From assembly GCA_021613535.1 (NCBI GenBank), contig CP075494.1, positions 186,001-250,000 of the forward strand: a DNA stretch of 64,000 bases, in the 5' to 3' direction. This stretch comes from Adineta vaga (lineage: Eukaryota > Rotifera). Within the stretch, counting starts at the first letter, position 1. Each line of letters starts with the position of its first letter. A program made the position numbers and the translations under genes. Under the pieces are notes generated by a model. It searched no databases. It was not told the DNA's origin and worked only from the letters and a program-made list of their open reading frames with translations. This document shows positions 42,939 through 55,552 of this stretch, piece after piece.

Positions 42939-43368
42939 GTTGCAAAGGAACATTTCGAACTGTCTGCTCGATATCTACTACTTTTTCATCAGGTGTTAAT
43001 TTTACTGCTTCACAATTTTTTAATCGAATTAATAAATCGTCTGTATTACAAAAAGTCAAATGTGAAGTGAATAAAAATAATCTTCATTCCCCACAACATC
43101 ATAAATTCTTAAAAACCAATCAAAATATTGCAAACCCACGAGATTTATCGATGCTTACCATAACGGCCATTGAGAAGAAAGTGCTTGAAGCTTATGAATG
43201 TAATTAAACTTTATAGTCCATTAAAAGTCAAATAACTTTCATCGAATGGTCGAATAATATCGATTTCAGTAGTGAGTGACATCATCTCACGATATATGGA
43301 TAGATTTTGGTCTACCGAACTTGGTGATATCAATAGTTTGAGTGTGAAATTAGATAACGAATCGGACA

Positions 43369-43495
43369 ATCTTGAGGGTGGGTGTGTGTGTGTCTTTATA
43401 TAAAAGAAATCCACATACACTTCCACCCACACCCACACCCACCCACACCCACACCCACACCCACACCCACACCCACCCTCAAGATGGCAATAACT
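43369..43495. repeat. telomere-like hairpin array 15, longest C-arm
   Basis: ATCTTGAGGGTGGGTGTGTG, a loop, then about 65 bp of CCCACA-type repeats ending CACCCACCCTCAAGAT. The ends are exact inverted copies. Confidence 0.85.
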
Positions 43496-43588
43496 TGTTT
43501 TTTTTATACACTTGAATTACATTGTTATATCGTTACAATTCGACAGAATCACAAATTTTTTATATTTATTTTAAAATGTCATCTCAAT

Positions 43589-44399
43589 CTACTTTTGTTT
43601 GTCATTAAAAAATCTATTAAAATTGAACTGAATTGTACTTTTTTCTCGAATTAATTGCATAGTTTCAACTCCATTACAATTTTTTGATTGACAATCAATA
43701 AATGAACGATCATTGGATGTTCGATCAGTCATATTAAATTCAATATGACGAATTAAAGATAATGTACGAAGACGATCAGTAAAACAACCAGCACACATTC
43801 GATTTCCTTTTGAATCTTGCATATATTTTGTTGAACATAGTTTACAATTTGTTGGATCAACTGGTATTTCTACATAACAGGTATCACTAGATGTTTTATT
43901 TGAAAACATCAAACACCAATGACCATCAAATGGTTCAACTGGTATTAATCGATCTTTAATATCAATAAATTGATCATTAATAGTTAATGAATATAATAAA
44001 CGTTTAAATGTATTCATATCATTACATCGATCAGTTGAACAATAATAAGTAAATGAATGTTGTAATTTTTGTTGTTGTTCTACACGACTAAGATCGACAA
44101 AAGCACTAAGAATATGTTCAGATGAGAAGAAAGAAGAAAGAAGAAGAAGAAGACATTTTTATTCCATCACCAATTGATCTGACATAAATTCCCGTTTGAT
44201 TTGAAGTCAATAGCCATCGTAAACTAATATAACACATATCTTGATTACTTTTTATTGGACAATCACCAAACGCTTTAGGTATTGTATCAATCGTAACTAA
44301 ATAATTGTAAAAATCACGTACAGATGAACAATCATAACAAGATATTTTAGCAAATAATGAATGAAATAATGCAAATGCAATGAATACACGAAACAACAT
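43589..44399 (-). CDS. secreted Ly6/uPAR-like protein
   Basis: Exons 44399-44156 and 44106-43589 with a 49-bp GT-AG intron whose sequence is mostly a TCT repeat. The total of 762 nt gives 253 aa. A signal peptide (MLFRVFIAFALFHSLFA) is followed by KISCYDCSSVRDF and, near residue 105, HSFTYYCSTDRCND. The C-x2-C start and the C-x3-x-CN end are the hallmark of a three-finger Ly6/uPAR domain. A second cysteine-rich half (CYVEIPVDPTNCKLCSTKYM, then NRMCAGC) follows. No GPI-anchor tail is evident. The unspliced frame would break within the TCT repeat, so the splice is needed. Likely extracellular; ligand unknown. Confidence 0.65.
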
Positions 44400-45192
44400 G
44401 TTTGATATTAAAATAATATTACCGCGAGAACAACATCAGAATATATATACACAGAATAGAGAATCTTATCTTTTAGATTATTTAAATAAATATTAAAACT
44501 AAAAGAAGATGAAACATAGATAAATATTCTCTATATCAAAATAACTCAAGTAATTGAAATGATGCACACAGCAGGTCCATCTTTTAGATTATTACGAAGA
44601 CACGAATATATCGAAAATTTTAAGATTAAAAATACTCAAGTTGAGTTACGCTTCCAATTACATTATATATGTTGACTCTTAACAAACAAATAGATTTTGC
44701 CAATAAGAAAATATTTGATAATAATGTTACGTTAGTTAATCTATATATAAGAAAAGAATTTGTATTTTTTTTTGTTTCTTTTGTTCTTGATCTAACGATT
44801 ATACAATGAGATTCGATTAAATAAAAATCTGAAGATTATTTACATTCTAATACATATCAATAGATTCTGATTTATAAATTGAGGGTGTGGGTGTGGTGTG
44901 GGTGTGGGTGTGGGTGGGTGTGGGTGGGTGTGGGTGGGTGTAGGTTGAGAGTATAGCCTGACCCACATCCATCCAATCACACCCTCAAAAAATATAACTA
45001 TAAGTAGGCGAACAGTCTCTTCACAATATCACATATAAATTTTTTTATTTGAATGAATTATTTTGTGGTTGCCAAAAATTTTTTTTATTGATATTGATAA
45101 TTCAGCATTGAATAGATAGATACGAGTCATTTTAAGAGTAGGTGAGCTACGGTATGTGTACATATTCGTTGTGAACAAGTCTATGCACACCA
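44400..45192. other. intergenic with one long hairpin array
   Basis: Array 16 at 44879-44997. Otherwise AT-rich with nothing recognised. Confidence 0.4.
44879..44997. repeat. telomere-like hairpin array 16, longest G-arm
   Basis: TTGAGGGTGTGGGTGTGG, then about 50 bp of TGTGGG-type repeats, a loop, and a weaker C-arm ending CACACCCTCAA. Confidence 0.8.
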
Positions 45193-48100
45193 TTATGTTA
45201 TTGAACATTGACCTAGCCAGCCTGTTCTAGTTGCGTGACTGGATGATGTTGTATTTGTCGTAGCTGGTAACGTCCTTCTTGTAGCTGGTAGAGTATTGTT
45301 TATGATTGGTGGAGTGTTAGGTTGATTACCATAGGTAATAATTGCCACAGGTAAATTATAAGAATAAGACCAATCTTTTGGATTATTAACCACATGACAG
45401 AAGCCAACTTTAGTATAAACTTGAGTACAGTATAAAATAAAAGTAACAAGCATATGCCTGGTTCCATTTATTGTGTCTGCATTACAATAACCATGAGATA
45501 TAGCTGCAGTAACACCAAAATACTCGCCTTCGCCGTGTAGTTGACGCTGGCGAAGACGAGGATCGAATCCATCGGTACAAATTGCATCTATTGATGTTGG
45601 ATCTGTTCCATGAAAGGCAAAGAAACCATCAGCTAAATCAGGTACTGGTTCATTTTTGAGAACTTTTACACCTTCATAGAAACGATCCAATGACAAACAC
45701 TTTTCGATAAGATGTAAATTGGGTTTAAAATTAATGATCGGTGGTAAATCAGGTGTCCAGTGTTTGCGTACATATCTTTCGCTCTCAAGAAACAGATTTT
45801 GAAGAAATCCTCCCATTTTACTGACCTGACTCTTTCGTTCAGCACATGTTCGTCCTTCATGAAGATCGTCATTAATTATATGACAAAGAGCGCAGACACG
45901 TTCTCCACAATTCACACATGTCTGATAACCTTTACTGCTTGTGACTAATCCATCACATTTGTTATTTGGACAAAATATTCGATCATCAACATGAGTTAAT
46001 AAATAATGTTGAAGCGATTGTTTGCATAATTGAGTGATTTCGTAAGGTTTATAAATCTCTCGTAAATCAGTAATATCGATGTTTGCCTTGCAATTAGTAT
46101 CAGGGCATTTCAATGGTAGAGTTTGTGCTAATAGAGTTGGAGTACAATGACAATAAACATGTCCACAAATACGGAATCTTCTGAAAGTGGTTGTTCGTCC
46201 ACAAAATGAACATTGTCGATTACTTTCGTCACAATTATTGTTAGCTGTGATTTTGGAGATCAACTGTTTCAATTCTTTTAAACATTCATCGGCAATAGTA
46301 ACTGATATTTGTGGTAGGCAGTAGATTACAATAGACTTTATCTTACGCATATAGACAATATAACAATCCTTTTCTAACCATTTCTGTGCCAGTTGATCCA
46401 ATTTTGTGCTTGCTGATTTGTGGGGTCCAAAAAAGTTAGCTAATTTTGAATTTAATTCGTAGACATGAAATCGACTGTCGAACTCATCTGAATAATCGGC
46501 AACTTTTCGCATGAGTTGACCTTGCTGAATTTGAGGACCTCTAATTTCGATCGTTGAATGCAATTCGTCTTTTTCTTCACCTGCAATATCTAGATTTAAT
46601 TCATGAGACCACATTTGAATTAATTTTTGTCGGAACAGTTCATCGAATAAATACTTTTGTCGATAGTCACTAATTTTGATAATCAAAGGTCGTGTAAGTT
46701 GAGCAAGCATGGCTGCTGCTGCAGCTGTTTTTGGTGGAGATGCACCACTGAAGACACAGCGAATAGCATTTCTTTCTAAGTCATATTGCTGGACTTTGGT
46801 ACCAAACTGTTTACAAATATTATACATCCATTGATCAAAATCGGGATAGATATCCGGCTGTAAGACTGTTACTATGGCTGAACTTTCCACTTGCCATGTC
46901 GGTTCTTTGTTAGGAAGGATATTTTCGAAAAGTTGCAATGCCATATCTTTATTTACGGCTGTTATACGAAAAGTTTGTGAAGATGTTGATTTACTCTCAA
47001 CGTTTCTAATCTTTGGTAAAATGGTCGTTGCTTGTAGCATGCGCGTTTTTGGATGGCGAATTTGGATTTTAATCCGTTGCTGACAGAGACCTGATCTAAG
47101 AATATTGCATGCATCTTGCTTTTCCTTTTCACTGACGAAAAATATTCGAGCAGACGAAGATCCCGTATCATCTATATTTCCTCGTTCAAGACTAACTTTC
47201 ACTGGATGAATTGGTCTAATTGCATTACGTATGAATGTTTCATCAGTATCTAATGGTATATCGCTTAAACAAATACTCGATTGAGACTGGCGAATTTTCT
47301 TGCCACATTCTCGGCAGTCGACTATGTATGAAGAAAATGTATCTGCTACTTGTTCAGCACTTATTACGTGACTCTTAGGTCGCGTACTTATGGTTAATTG
47401 ACGGCCCCACATATTTTTCGTATTCATATATGTCCTTGTGGTTGATGAAAAGAGTACTGAATTTTTTGGATGAATATAATATGATGGTATACGTTCTGAA
47501 GCTCGTTGAAAAGCCTCAATGGAATTAAAAATAATGTCAAATGGTAATGCCTCATATTCAACATTATTATTTCTGCCTGTACGCCTGTGGCTGGGTAGAA
47601 AATTATTCTTTTTAATATCTTGACGGTGGATGTCAAATTTTCTTTGAAGCCAATAATAAAGTTCGTCTATAGTATCACATGGTACATGTTGAAGATCGAG
47701 CCGCAATTGATCGTCTATCTTTTCAATGTTTGTACATATAAGACCACTTTTGAATGAAGCGCAAATGGGACCACAATGAAGTCTTTGTGTCTTCTCTAAT
47801 AATTCTGAGCGAACTTTTTCTAAGATTGATTGTAAAATTGGTTTAACAGTAGGCTCATCTGAATCCATACCCCAAATATTTAACTGACAGATAGTTTGAT
47901 CGTATTCATATACTACCCATTTGTACCAGGGTTGCTTACGATATTCATTGAATTTTTGACGTATTTTACAATTGACTAACCAACCTATGTTTTTTTCACT
48001 GAAGACAATACATATTGGTACAGAATTTAAATCCTGAGATGGTACTGGATGCAATACATCGACAAGATAATCACCTGCTGGCAGTTGAGTAATCGACATC

Positions 48101-50789
48101 GATACAAAATATTGATGACCATGATCGTGAAGTCGTTGCATAAATACGCTAGTATTAGTGATTTGTGCACATATATTACTATTGATTAGACGCACACCTG
48201 CGGCCGGTAGATGACAGACAAGAAGATGACCCAAATGTTCTGGAAAAAGCTCATAAAGATATTTTCCGATTATATCTCGTTCGTTATCCGTGGAAGATAT
48301 GTCCCTACCTACGGCTAGTTTCCATTTTAGATTCGTAATCGTTTGTATGTAAAATAGAACCGAATTATCAATGATTTGAAGGATTTTATTGTTTAGACCG
48401 TTCCTATTAGCATATTGTGCTCGACATGTTTTGCAAGCATCGAAATATTTTGAAACTGATTTATCGCATCTCAAACACTTTTTAGCTATTTGGTCGATAG
48501 TACCTGTCTCCTTCCAACGCTGATATACGTCACATAAATGAAACAAATCACTATCATATTGATGAGCACTCAGAGCCACGAGAGCACGAGCTTCATCTTT
48601 GGTTTCTTTTGTAACTCCACCCATGTAAAAAAGCGAACCTGGTGCTGACAGAATAGCAACGATTGTAGCAGTGCGAGTTAAAAGATACTTGCCACCAATA
48701 CCAGTATAGGCTTTGGCCATCAATGCACTAAAACGAGGATCAAGTGATAATTCGGAAAAGAGTTTGCCACGCATTGTTAACGTTTTATTACCATCAACGC
48801 AAGATAAACGAGTAAGTAAATCAAATGTATTCGTGATTAAATTCAAATCAGGTTGGTCAAGAAATGGAAAGGTTTTTGGATCGAGACCTAACCGTAATAT
48901 TTGAAGAATAGTTAAATCTAGGAAAGAACGAAGAATTTCAGGTTCAATATGTTCTCGTTTGAAGTCATTTTTATTGTAGAGACGTACACAATGACCATTA
49001 ATAGTTCGTCCTGCTCGACCTTTTCGTTGCTGTGCTGACGAAGATGAAATTTGTACAGTTTCTATAACTGTTAGACGACGTTTTATATCAAAACGAGCTT
49101 CTTTAGCCAGACCAGAATCGATTACGAGACGAACATTGTTTATAGTGAGCGACGTTTCCGCAACGTTAGTACAAAAAACGACCATTCGTCGTTTCCCATT
49201 TTCATCATCAAAGTTCAATACTTTATCTTGTTCTTCAAGTGACATCGATCCATAGAGTGGCAAAGCTACACAATCTTTTGGAATATCATGGCTAAAAAAT
49301 TTTAATGCTTGTTCAATATCACGTTGTCCTTGTAGAAAGACAAGTGTATGTCCTTCAAACTTGGGATAAAGCCGTCGTAATGTTGGAACAACATGTTTTT
49401 CGATTAAATTCTGATTACTACAGTTACTGGGTGGTGGAAGATATTCTTCAGATACATTATAGAGACGACCGGGTACTGTTAGTAGTTGACTCAATGAACA
49501 ATCGAAGAACTGCAAGAATTGAGTTGGATCGATTGTTGCCGAAGAAACAACAACGAAGAAGTCTTGCGAACGTTTCTTCAATAATGATTTGGCAATACCA
49601 AGCACTACATCTGTATTTAAGGTACGATCATGAGCTTCATCTACAATTAATACACGTACTTTGCTCAAATTTGGATCGAATTGAGTTTCACGAATGAGAG
49701 CAGCATCGGTCATAAACATGATACGAGTACCAGATACATAAGTATTTCTTTCATGACCTCCTCGTATTCGATAACCTACGGAATGACCTTCAGATTCACC
49801 ATCATACTCATTAGCTACTCGACGAGCTAATGACATAGCAGCAACAGCACGTGGCTGAGTACAAACAATAAGACCATCTCGGAAATATTCAGCTGCATAT
49901 TGAGGTAATTGAGTGCTCTTACCACTACTTGTTTCGGCTCTTACAATCAATACCCTTTCAGTCTTCAATCGTCGACAGAATTCAGTACATGAATTAAAAA
50001 TAGGTAAGTTTGCTCTCATGCGTTCTTTCATACGTTGTTCTAATGACCTCAATTTCTGTCGATCAGAATATGCATTTCCCAAAACTTCAGTATTTACTGA
50101 ACCAATATCGTCACATTGCATTTCATTATCAATTGAGTTCTGACGAAGTGAATCATTAACTGATGATTGGCGAGCTACCTTCCTTGGTGGTGATGTACTT
50201 GATCGTTGACTTCTTTTCTCATTATGTGAACGCATACTGTATCGTCTATGTTCATAGTCTTTCCCAGTAGAATTCCTCTGCACGTACTTGTTGGATATTC
50301 GCTCATTGTTTGTTGCAACAGAAGGATTTTCTAAAACAATAACAAATTAAAAATGAAATTCTATATGTTGATCATTTCTCAATTTAGGATACGACAGAAA
50401 ATGTCCTCCTGTCTCATAAGAGTTGATAGTATATATTTACGAGAATGATAATTTCTTTTGAGTTGTCGATCACGTGAATAATTAGATTCTGTATGCCAAA
50501 CTGAACTTGAGCTGTTGATCAGTTCTATATCAAAGTTCTCAGTGACTTTACATTTGATTCGATGTTTACTGTAGTACATTTTATTCCATTGAGAAACAAA
50601 CGTTCTCGCTTTTTGTTCATTATCAAATTTAATAATCCATGCGTAGCAACCATTTTGATCAGGTTGCTCATTTGGTATGATGACTCGATCTTTGACAACA
50701 TCAAAGTGTTTAGATATGTCCAAAATAGACACATTTTTCGGCAGATCGGTGATTTTTACACACCACCGATGTGTAGTTGTTTGTGCCAT
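45193..50789 (-). CDS. RRM - DEAH helicase - RING/IBR - PARP fusion protein
   Basis: Two exons (50789-50441; 50330-45193) with a 110-bp GT-AG intron give 1828 aa. Exon 1 (from MAQTTTHRWCVKITDLPKNV) is an RRM-like RNA-binding domain. Exon 2 encodes a DEAH-box helicase: ETSSGKST (about 248-256), VDEAHDRT (DEAH at 347-350), SSATID, FCTNVAETSL and QQRKGRAGR, then an HA2-type region. Next come a second RRM-like stretch (SICLSDIPLDTDETF), a RING-like module (about 1490-1533, CSFCGRTTTF and GHVYCHC) and an IBR-like module (about 1570-1612, CPNNKC, CVNCGERVCALC). The C-terminus is a PARP catalytic fold with FHGT (His1690) and GEGEYFGV (Tyr1720); the third residue of the H-Y-E triad is not evident, suggesting mono-ART or inactivity. 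The helicase-RING/IBR order recalls plant DEAH11/12. A RING2 with catalytic Cys is not seen. Probably an RNA-sensing or stress enzyme; function is inference. Confidence 0.85.
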
Positions 50790-51584
50790 ATTTAACACAC
50801 AAATGAAAAATGTAACAAAACACTATATTTGATATAGGGTTTCACTGGGAAAAAACCAACTTCTTTAAATGTTTATAGTGCCATTATAAAAAAAGAAAAA
50901 TTTTGTTCTTTTCTTCTAACAACGCGTTATTAATATTATCAGTTTGAGGGTGTACTTGTATTGACAGGAAAAAAAGTGACTTTTCTTTTTAAAAATTTCT
51001 TTTACCTTTTTTTCTCTCTCTCTCTTTCGCAAGTGAGTTTGCATAAGTGGGTAGGCATACTCGCACAGCAAATGACTGAAGTACGTCATGTAATCGTAAA
51101 CTATTCGAGTATGGTTTGATTTCAATATAAAAGAATCAGTGTAAATTGAAGTAAAGATATGCATGTACAAGTGTATGAGTGTAGATGTAAATATTAATAC
51201 TGAATATCTTAGGCCAAATCCTGTTATGGAATTAAATTTTTATCGAACCAAGACAAATATAAAATATCTAACTTTTTCATAGATATTGTATTTCCTATAG
51301 AAATCGATTGATATAAATCACTCAACTTTTTATATAATCTAAAGACGATAAATTATATTTTTACTTTTACATCTATATAAAGTACTAGCGGAAGTACCCG
51401 ACGAGGGTCTAGAACTTGAGGGTGTGGGTGAGTAATACTCTTCTTTTCACCCATACCCACACCCTCGAATATATTAATCGAAAGCATTTTTATATCTTAA
51501 GAATTATAAAAGACAATCTAATCAGTTAAATCTTATTTATTGTTGGAATCAATTTTAAAAAATCGGCTATAAAAAGTTGAATAT
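50790..51584. other. intergenic with one hairpin array
   Basis: Likely 5' flank of the helicase gene. Array 17 at 51415-51467. No other feature supported. Confidence 0.4.
51415..51467. repeat. telomere-like hairpin array 17
   Basis: CTTGAGGGTGTGGGTGAG, the loop TAATACTCTTCTTTTC, then ACCCATACCCACACCCTCG. The loop is array 14 in reverse. Confidence 0.8.
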
Positions 51585-51761
51585 TTATCGTATTCGAACC
51601 ATTGTTTGATAATATTGAGTAATACGACGTGGGCCTAAACAAGGATCACAGCAGATGCGTTCAACACAACAACACACTGGAACACACACAGGTTGTTGTG
51701 ATTGCGGTGGTAGTGGAACAGGAGGAGAACAACAAGGATTGACATTTGGACCAAAAGCCAT
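51585..51761 (-). CDS. tiny Cys/Pro-rich protein
   Basis: 58 aa: MAFGPNVNPCCSPPVPLPPQ, then CVPVCCCVERICCDPCLGPR, then a short basic tail. It has 10 Cys, no signal peptide and a TATAAG box about 35 bp upstream (near 51798 on the minus strand). The compact CC/PP pattern is unlikely by chance in AT-rich DNA and points to a real small gene. The family is unknown; a palmitoylated, metal-binding or structural role is possible. A TG-rich G-arm lies 120 bp upstream. Confidence 0.55.
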   Translation of the reverse strand: MAFGPNVNPCCSPPVPLPPQSQQPVCVPVCCCVERICCDPCLGPRRITQYYQTMVRIR

Positions 51762-51883
51762 ATTGAAATTATTTCCTGTTATTGATATTCTTATATGAAT
51801 GAAAATATATATTCAGATATGACATGTATATATATATAGTTTAAGAAATTTTTATAGAGAGACGTAGGATCATTCAAGCATAA

Positions 51884-51900
51884 CGGGTGGGTGTGAGTGT
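51884..51900. repeat. telomere-like G-arm only
   Basis: CGGGTGGGTGTGAGTG without a C-arm within 100 bp. Confidence 0.4.
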
Positions 51901-52750
51901 TTTTTGAAACTGTTACTCCTAATTACATATGAATTGTGTAAGAATTAATTATTTGTTAATAATGAATATGATTATTCATTCTTACGTAGGAGTAATTATC
52001 AAAAAGAAATTAAATGCATTCTATTTTTTATCAATTAATGTTATTGCATCATAGAATGGTAAGAAAAAAAAATATCATTACTATTTGTTTATGAAAGAAT
52101 AAGTTTGAAGAAAAAGATATTTCATATACAGATCATTCGATATATTTATTCTTAATCTTTTATTTATGTACCATAAACAAAATATGTAACAGAGTTCAAA
52201 ACAAAACAATATTTACCGTATCGATCACTTCTCAACTCGTGTCATCTCGCTTCATGATTCATTTTAAAAAGTCTGTCTTGGCCCCGTCTCGCTTCGGTAT
52301 TTCTAGATACTATCAAAATCGATCGTTAATAGATTTTATTTATTTAGCGTGCAACCTATTTTTGCGATATTACCCATCTGGGCTGTATGACATTTTCAAT
52401 AATTTATATTACAGTTCCTTTTTGATAGTCAAAAGATGTATAAACACAAAAAAAAACTAATAAATAAAAAATTTGGATGTGGGTGTTGGTGACAGAAGAT
52501 AGAAGTACTCACACCACACCTACGACTACAACACCCACACCACACCCACCCTCAAAGCGATGCGATTCTTGACAGAAAGAAATAGATATAGGCGTATATA
52601 GTACCATCAACACATACTTCTCTTTATGAATCATATGAAGTTGATGAGAATTTCTTAAATTATGGATATAGAAAATATATTCTTAAGATAAATCTCAATA
52701 AATCATTTGAAGAAAAAGAAAATATATTAATAATTTAACAAAAAATAATT
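51901..52750. other. intergenic with one hairpin array
   Basis: AT-rich. Array 19 at 52473-52556. The 73-codon plus-strand frame near 52239 has no supporting feature. Confidence 0.35.
52473..52556. repeat. telomere-like hairpin array 19
   Basis: TTGGATGTGGGTGTTGGTG, the loop ACAGAAGATAGAAGTA, then two C-rich runs ending CACACCCACCCTCAA. Confidence 0.7.
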
Positions 52751-54667
52751 TTATTTCCATATATAAAATTGTTGATTAATAAATATTTGTTTCCATTTGC
52801 AAGATATCATTCCAGAGTTAATTAAATGTTGAAAATATCTCAAAGAATGATTATTACCATTAAGAAATTTCAATAAAATCATCTGTTGAGTATTTTGATT
52901 ATTATCATTGAATAGAAATGGTAATATTAAATTCATATCTTTCGTTTTTTCTAAATACATTTCTAAACTTTGTAAACGAGGAAATAACATAACAAGTAAT
53001 TCAACTCTATCAATTCCACATTTGTTTCGACAAGAAAGATTTCTAACTGAATTTGTACGTGATACTAATTGAAATAATTCAGTATTTTCTAAAGTAGTTT
53101 TATTATCTCTATAAAGTGGCATTGTTTGAAATATTAATGTTTGAATATTAAATGCAAATGATAAGAATTTCATTAGATATATAAAAGGAAAATGATTACA
53201 TTTAATTATAAGAGTTTTTAATTGTTCCATCGATAGAATAGACGAAAGATTAATTAATAATGATTCAGAAGAAACAATAATAAAATCTTTTTTGAAAGTT
53301 ACTTTTTTAACTCGTGGAAAATGATATAAACATTTATCAATTACTTTTTGATTTCCAATTTGAATATGATCAATGGATTCGAAAACACGTTTCGTATCAT
53401 TCAATGGATAAGATAATTCATAATATTTTCGTCTAAAAAAAACAAATAGAAAAGATTTATTGAAGATATATAATCATAATGAATTATACCTATATGGATT
53501 TATTGAATAGAATATTAAATAATCACCAGACATATCTGAACTGATTTGATATTCAAAAAACCATTGTCGTTGAATCCAAAATAAAGAATTAAATAAATTC
53601 ACTTCTTGTTTTAATGATTCTTTTAGCGAATCAATATGTGCACGTAATTCAAATCGGACATCAAAGATACGCAAATTTGGTAGAGATAATGATATGATTT
53701 GTTCCCATGCTTTTGCATTCATATATTTATTTTCCAATCCATTAAGATAAAAAACTTGAATAGAAGAAAAATAATTCATAAATTGTTGTAGTTGATTGAA
53801 ACTCCATCGGAAATCTAATGTAAGATATAAATGTGTTAAATATTTCAATGGAGAACAATGCGATTGATTTTGAATTGCTCGTTTTTCACTTAATAGTTGT
53901 AATGATAAACGATGAAGATTAGGAACATATGAAAATAGTGCATCTAACTGATCGAATCTTATGTCATCATTTATGATTAAATGTTCGATTGAACTATGGT
54001 TATTTATTGTTAAAGAAAGTGTTTCAGTTGGAAACCATTTTCCTAATGATAATTTACAATATTTTAATACAGATAAACAAAAGATTTGTTGATAAATAGA
54101 ATTCATATTTTCAACGCGATCAACAGTAGAAATGCTAAGTGAAGATAAATGTGGTAATGAAGTTAATTGATGTAGAATATTGTTAAGAGATTTTGGTGCG
54201 ATATTTTCCAGGATTAATGTTCGAAGAGATGTTTTTTCAGATAATATAAGTACATTTTGATCAAACATAAAATGATTTGAAATTCGTAGAGTATCAATTC
54301 GATGTGTATTGCAGAGGATTATATCACGATTGTATTCGTCAAAGTTGATTTGAGTCATTAGTAAAAGATTGATTTTAAGTGGAAAAATAGGTTTTTTAAT
54401 AAGAGAACGAAATCGATGGTTAAGATTGTAAAATACTTGATAAATATGATAATAATCAAAATATTCGAATATTTCATATAAAAGTTCATTAGCAAGATCT
54501 TCAAATTGTAAAATATTTATTATTGTAACACTAAAAATATTAGAAAAATTTATTTTTAATTTATATTTTCATTTGATTTACTTATTCGTTGTTAATTTTA
54601 ATTGTTTGTTATTATTCTTTATTTCATCATTAAAATTATAACTTCGTTGTCGTTTGAGTTGTTCCAT
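52751..54667 (-). pseudogene. F-box/LRR-type gene with frameshift in the F-box
   Basis: Proposed exons 54667-54582, 54531-53490 and 53432-52751 (introns 50 and 57 bp). Exon 2 begins with an F-box (ILQFEDLANELL, then YEIFEYFDYYHIYQVFYNLN, then HRFRSLI), but the two halves are in different frames. A run of five T at about 54480 (minus strand) has one base too many, and the frame then hits TGA. Beyond it the frame is open through about 540 codons of leucine-rich, repeat-like sequence. F-box proteins link substrates to SCF ubiquitin ligases. This copy is either broken or carries a homopolymer sequencing error. An ATG (MNFLYEIFEY) downstream of the shift could start a protein lacking half the F-box. 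Confidence 0.65.
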
Positions 54668-55149
54668 GTATTGTTATTACTCAACAAGATGAAAAAATGA
54701 CTATCATCTTATTTTCATCTGTTATCTTTTGTTGATTATTTATTATAAAAAGAGAAAATAATATGATTCATAAAATTATAAATAGATGTCCTAGTATAAC
54801 TAGAGAATCAGAAAGAATTTTATAGAGAAAATAATATTGTTTCATTATTTTTATTAATAAATTATGATATGATTAAAAAGTGTTCTTTTCTATTTAGAAG
54901 ATAATAATCCAAAAATCATCGATTACTTGAATAAATATAAATTATTCTTCGTTTGTATTGTTTTTCATTGATTAACTATTAAATCTTTGGATTTGTTTGT
55001 TTTGTTCCAATATTTAAAATAATTTTCTTTTTTTTTACATGAAACACATAATGAAAAGTAGATTATAGTTGTATTTTTCTTATTTGTAATCAATAAATAT
55101 TTCAAAAAAAGATGCGATATCAATCCATTATTTTTTTTATTCGAAAATA
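54668..55149. other. intergenic
   Basis: AT-rich 5' flank of the F-box gene. Nothing recognised. Confidence 0.35.
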
Positions 55150-55483
55150 TTTCATTTGTAGAAATAACATAACAAGTAATTGAACACAACTCGTTCTTTC
55201 AAAGAAACATTCTTAATTATATTTGTCTTCGATATTATGATTGGAATAATTCGTTTTGTTTAATATTTCTTCTATCAGTCCTATAGGAATTGACATAAAT
55301 TTGAACTCGAACGTTTGAATATTGAGTGCAAGTGATAATAATGTGAGGATATTCATGAAGGAGACATGATCAGATTTAATAATCAAACTTTTCAATTATT
55401 TTAAAGGTAATATTCGAATGAGATTTATTATTATTGATTCAAAACTGTCAAAAGAACGTACATCTTCCGGAGTAAAGTTTAGT
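55150..55483 (-). pseudogene. F-box/LRR-type fragment, broken
   Basis: Minus-strand text parallels the C-terminal part of the adjacent gene. LNFTPEDVRSFDSFESIIIN, a stop, then LKSLIIKSDHVSFMNILTLL align with SSESLLINLSSILSMEQLKT and KTLIIKCNHFPFIYLMKFLS. Further on, VQLLVMLF matches VELLVMLF. It has an in-frame stop and a frame change. Its upstream edge is the hairpin array that starts at 55487, where homology ends abruptly. A decayed tandem duplicate. Confidence 0.6.
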
Positions 55484-55486
55484 GAC

Positions 55487-55552
55487 GTGTGGGTGTGGGT
55501 GTTGTTCAAGGTATCTTTTCTTTCCCCACACCCACACCCACACCCTCACCCT
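55487..55552. repeat. telomere-like hairpin array 20
   Basis: GTGTGGGTGTGGGTGTTG, the loop TTCAAGGTATCTTTTCTTT, then CCCCACACCCACACCCACAC. It abuts the F-box/LRR fragment. Confidence 0.8.

Larger units (their letters stand above)
42703..43588. other. intergenic with two hairpin arrays and coding-like debris
   Basis: Between the arrays (42940-43365) frames on both strands look partly coding (minus: LSIYREMMSLTTEIDIIRPF and on to a stop near 43211), but no family is recognised. Possibly a gene relic bounded by arrays on both sides. Confidence 0.35.

Noticed and set aside
43369-43495. CRISPR-like array of short C-rich repeats
   Set aside because: Units are 6-12 bp without spacers in a eukaryotic context. 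It is a telomere-like hairpin array.
44106-44156. Frameshift in the Ly6-like gene caused by a TCT microsatellite
   Set aside because: The TCT-rich stretch is flanked by GT and AG, is 49 bp long like other introns here, and its removal gives a continuous frame.
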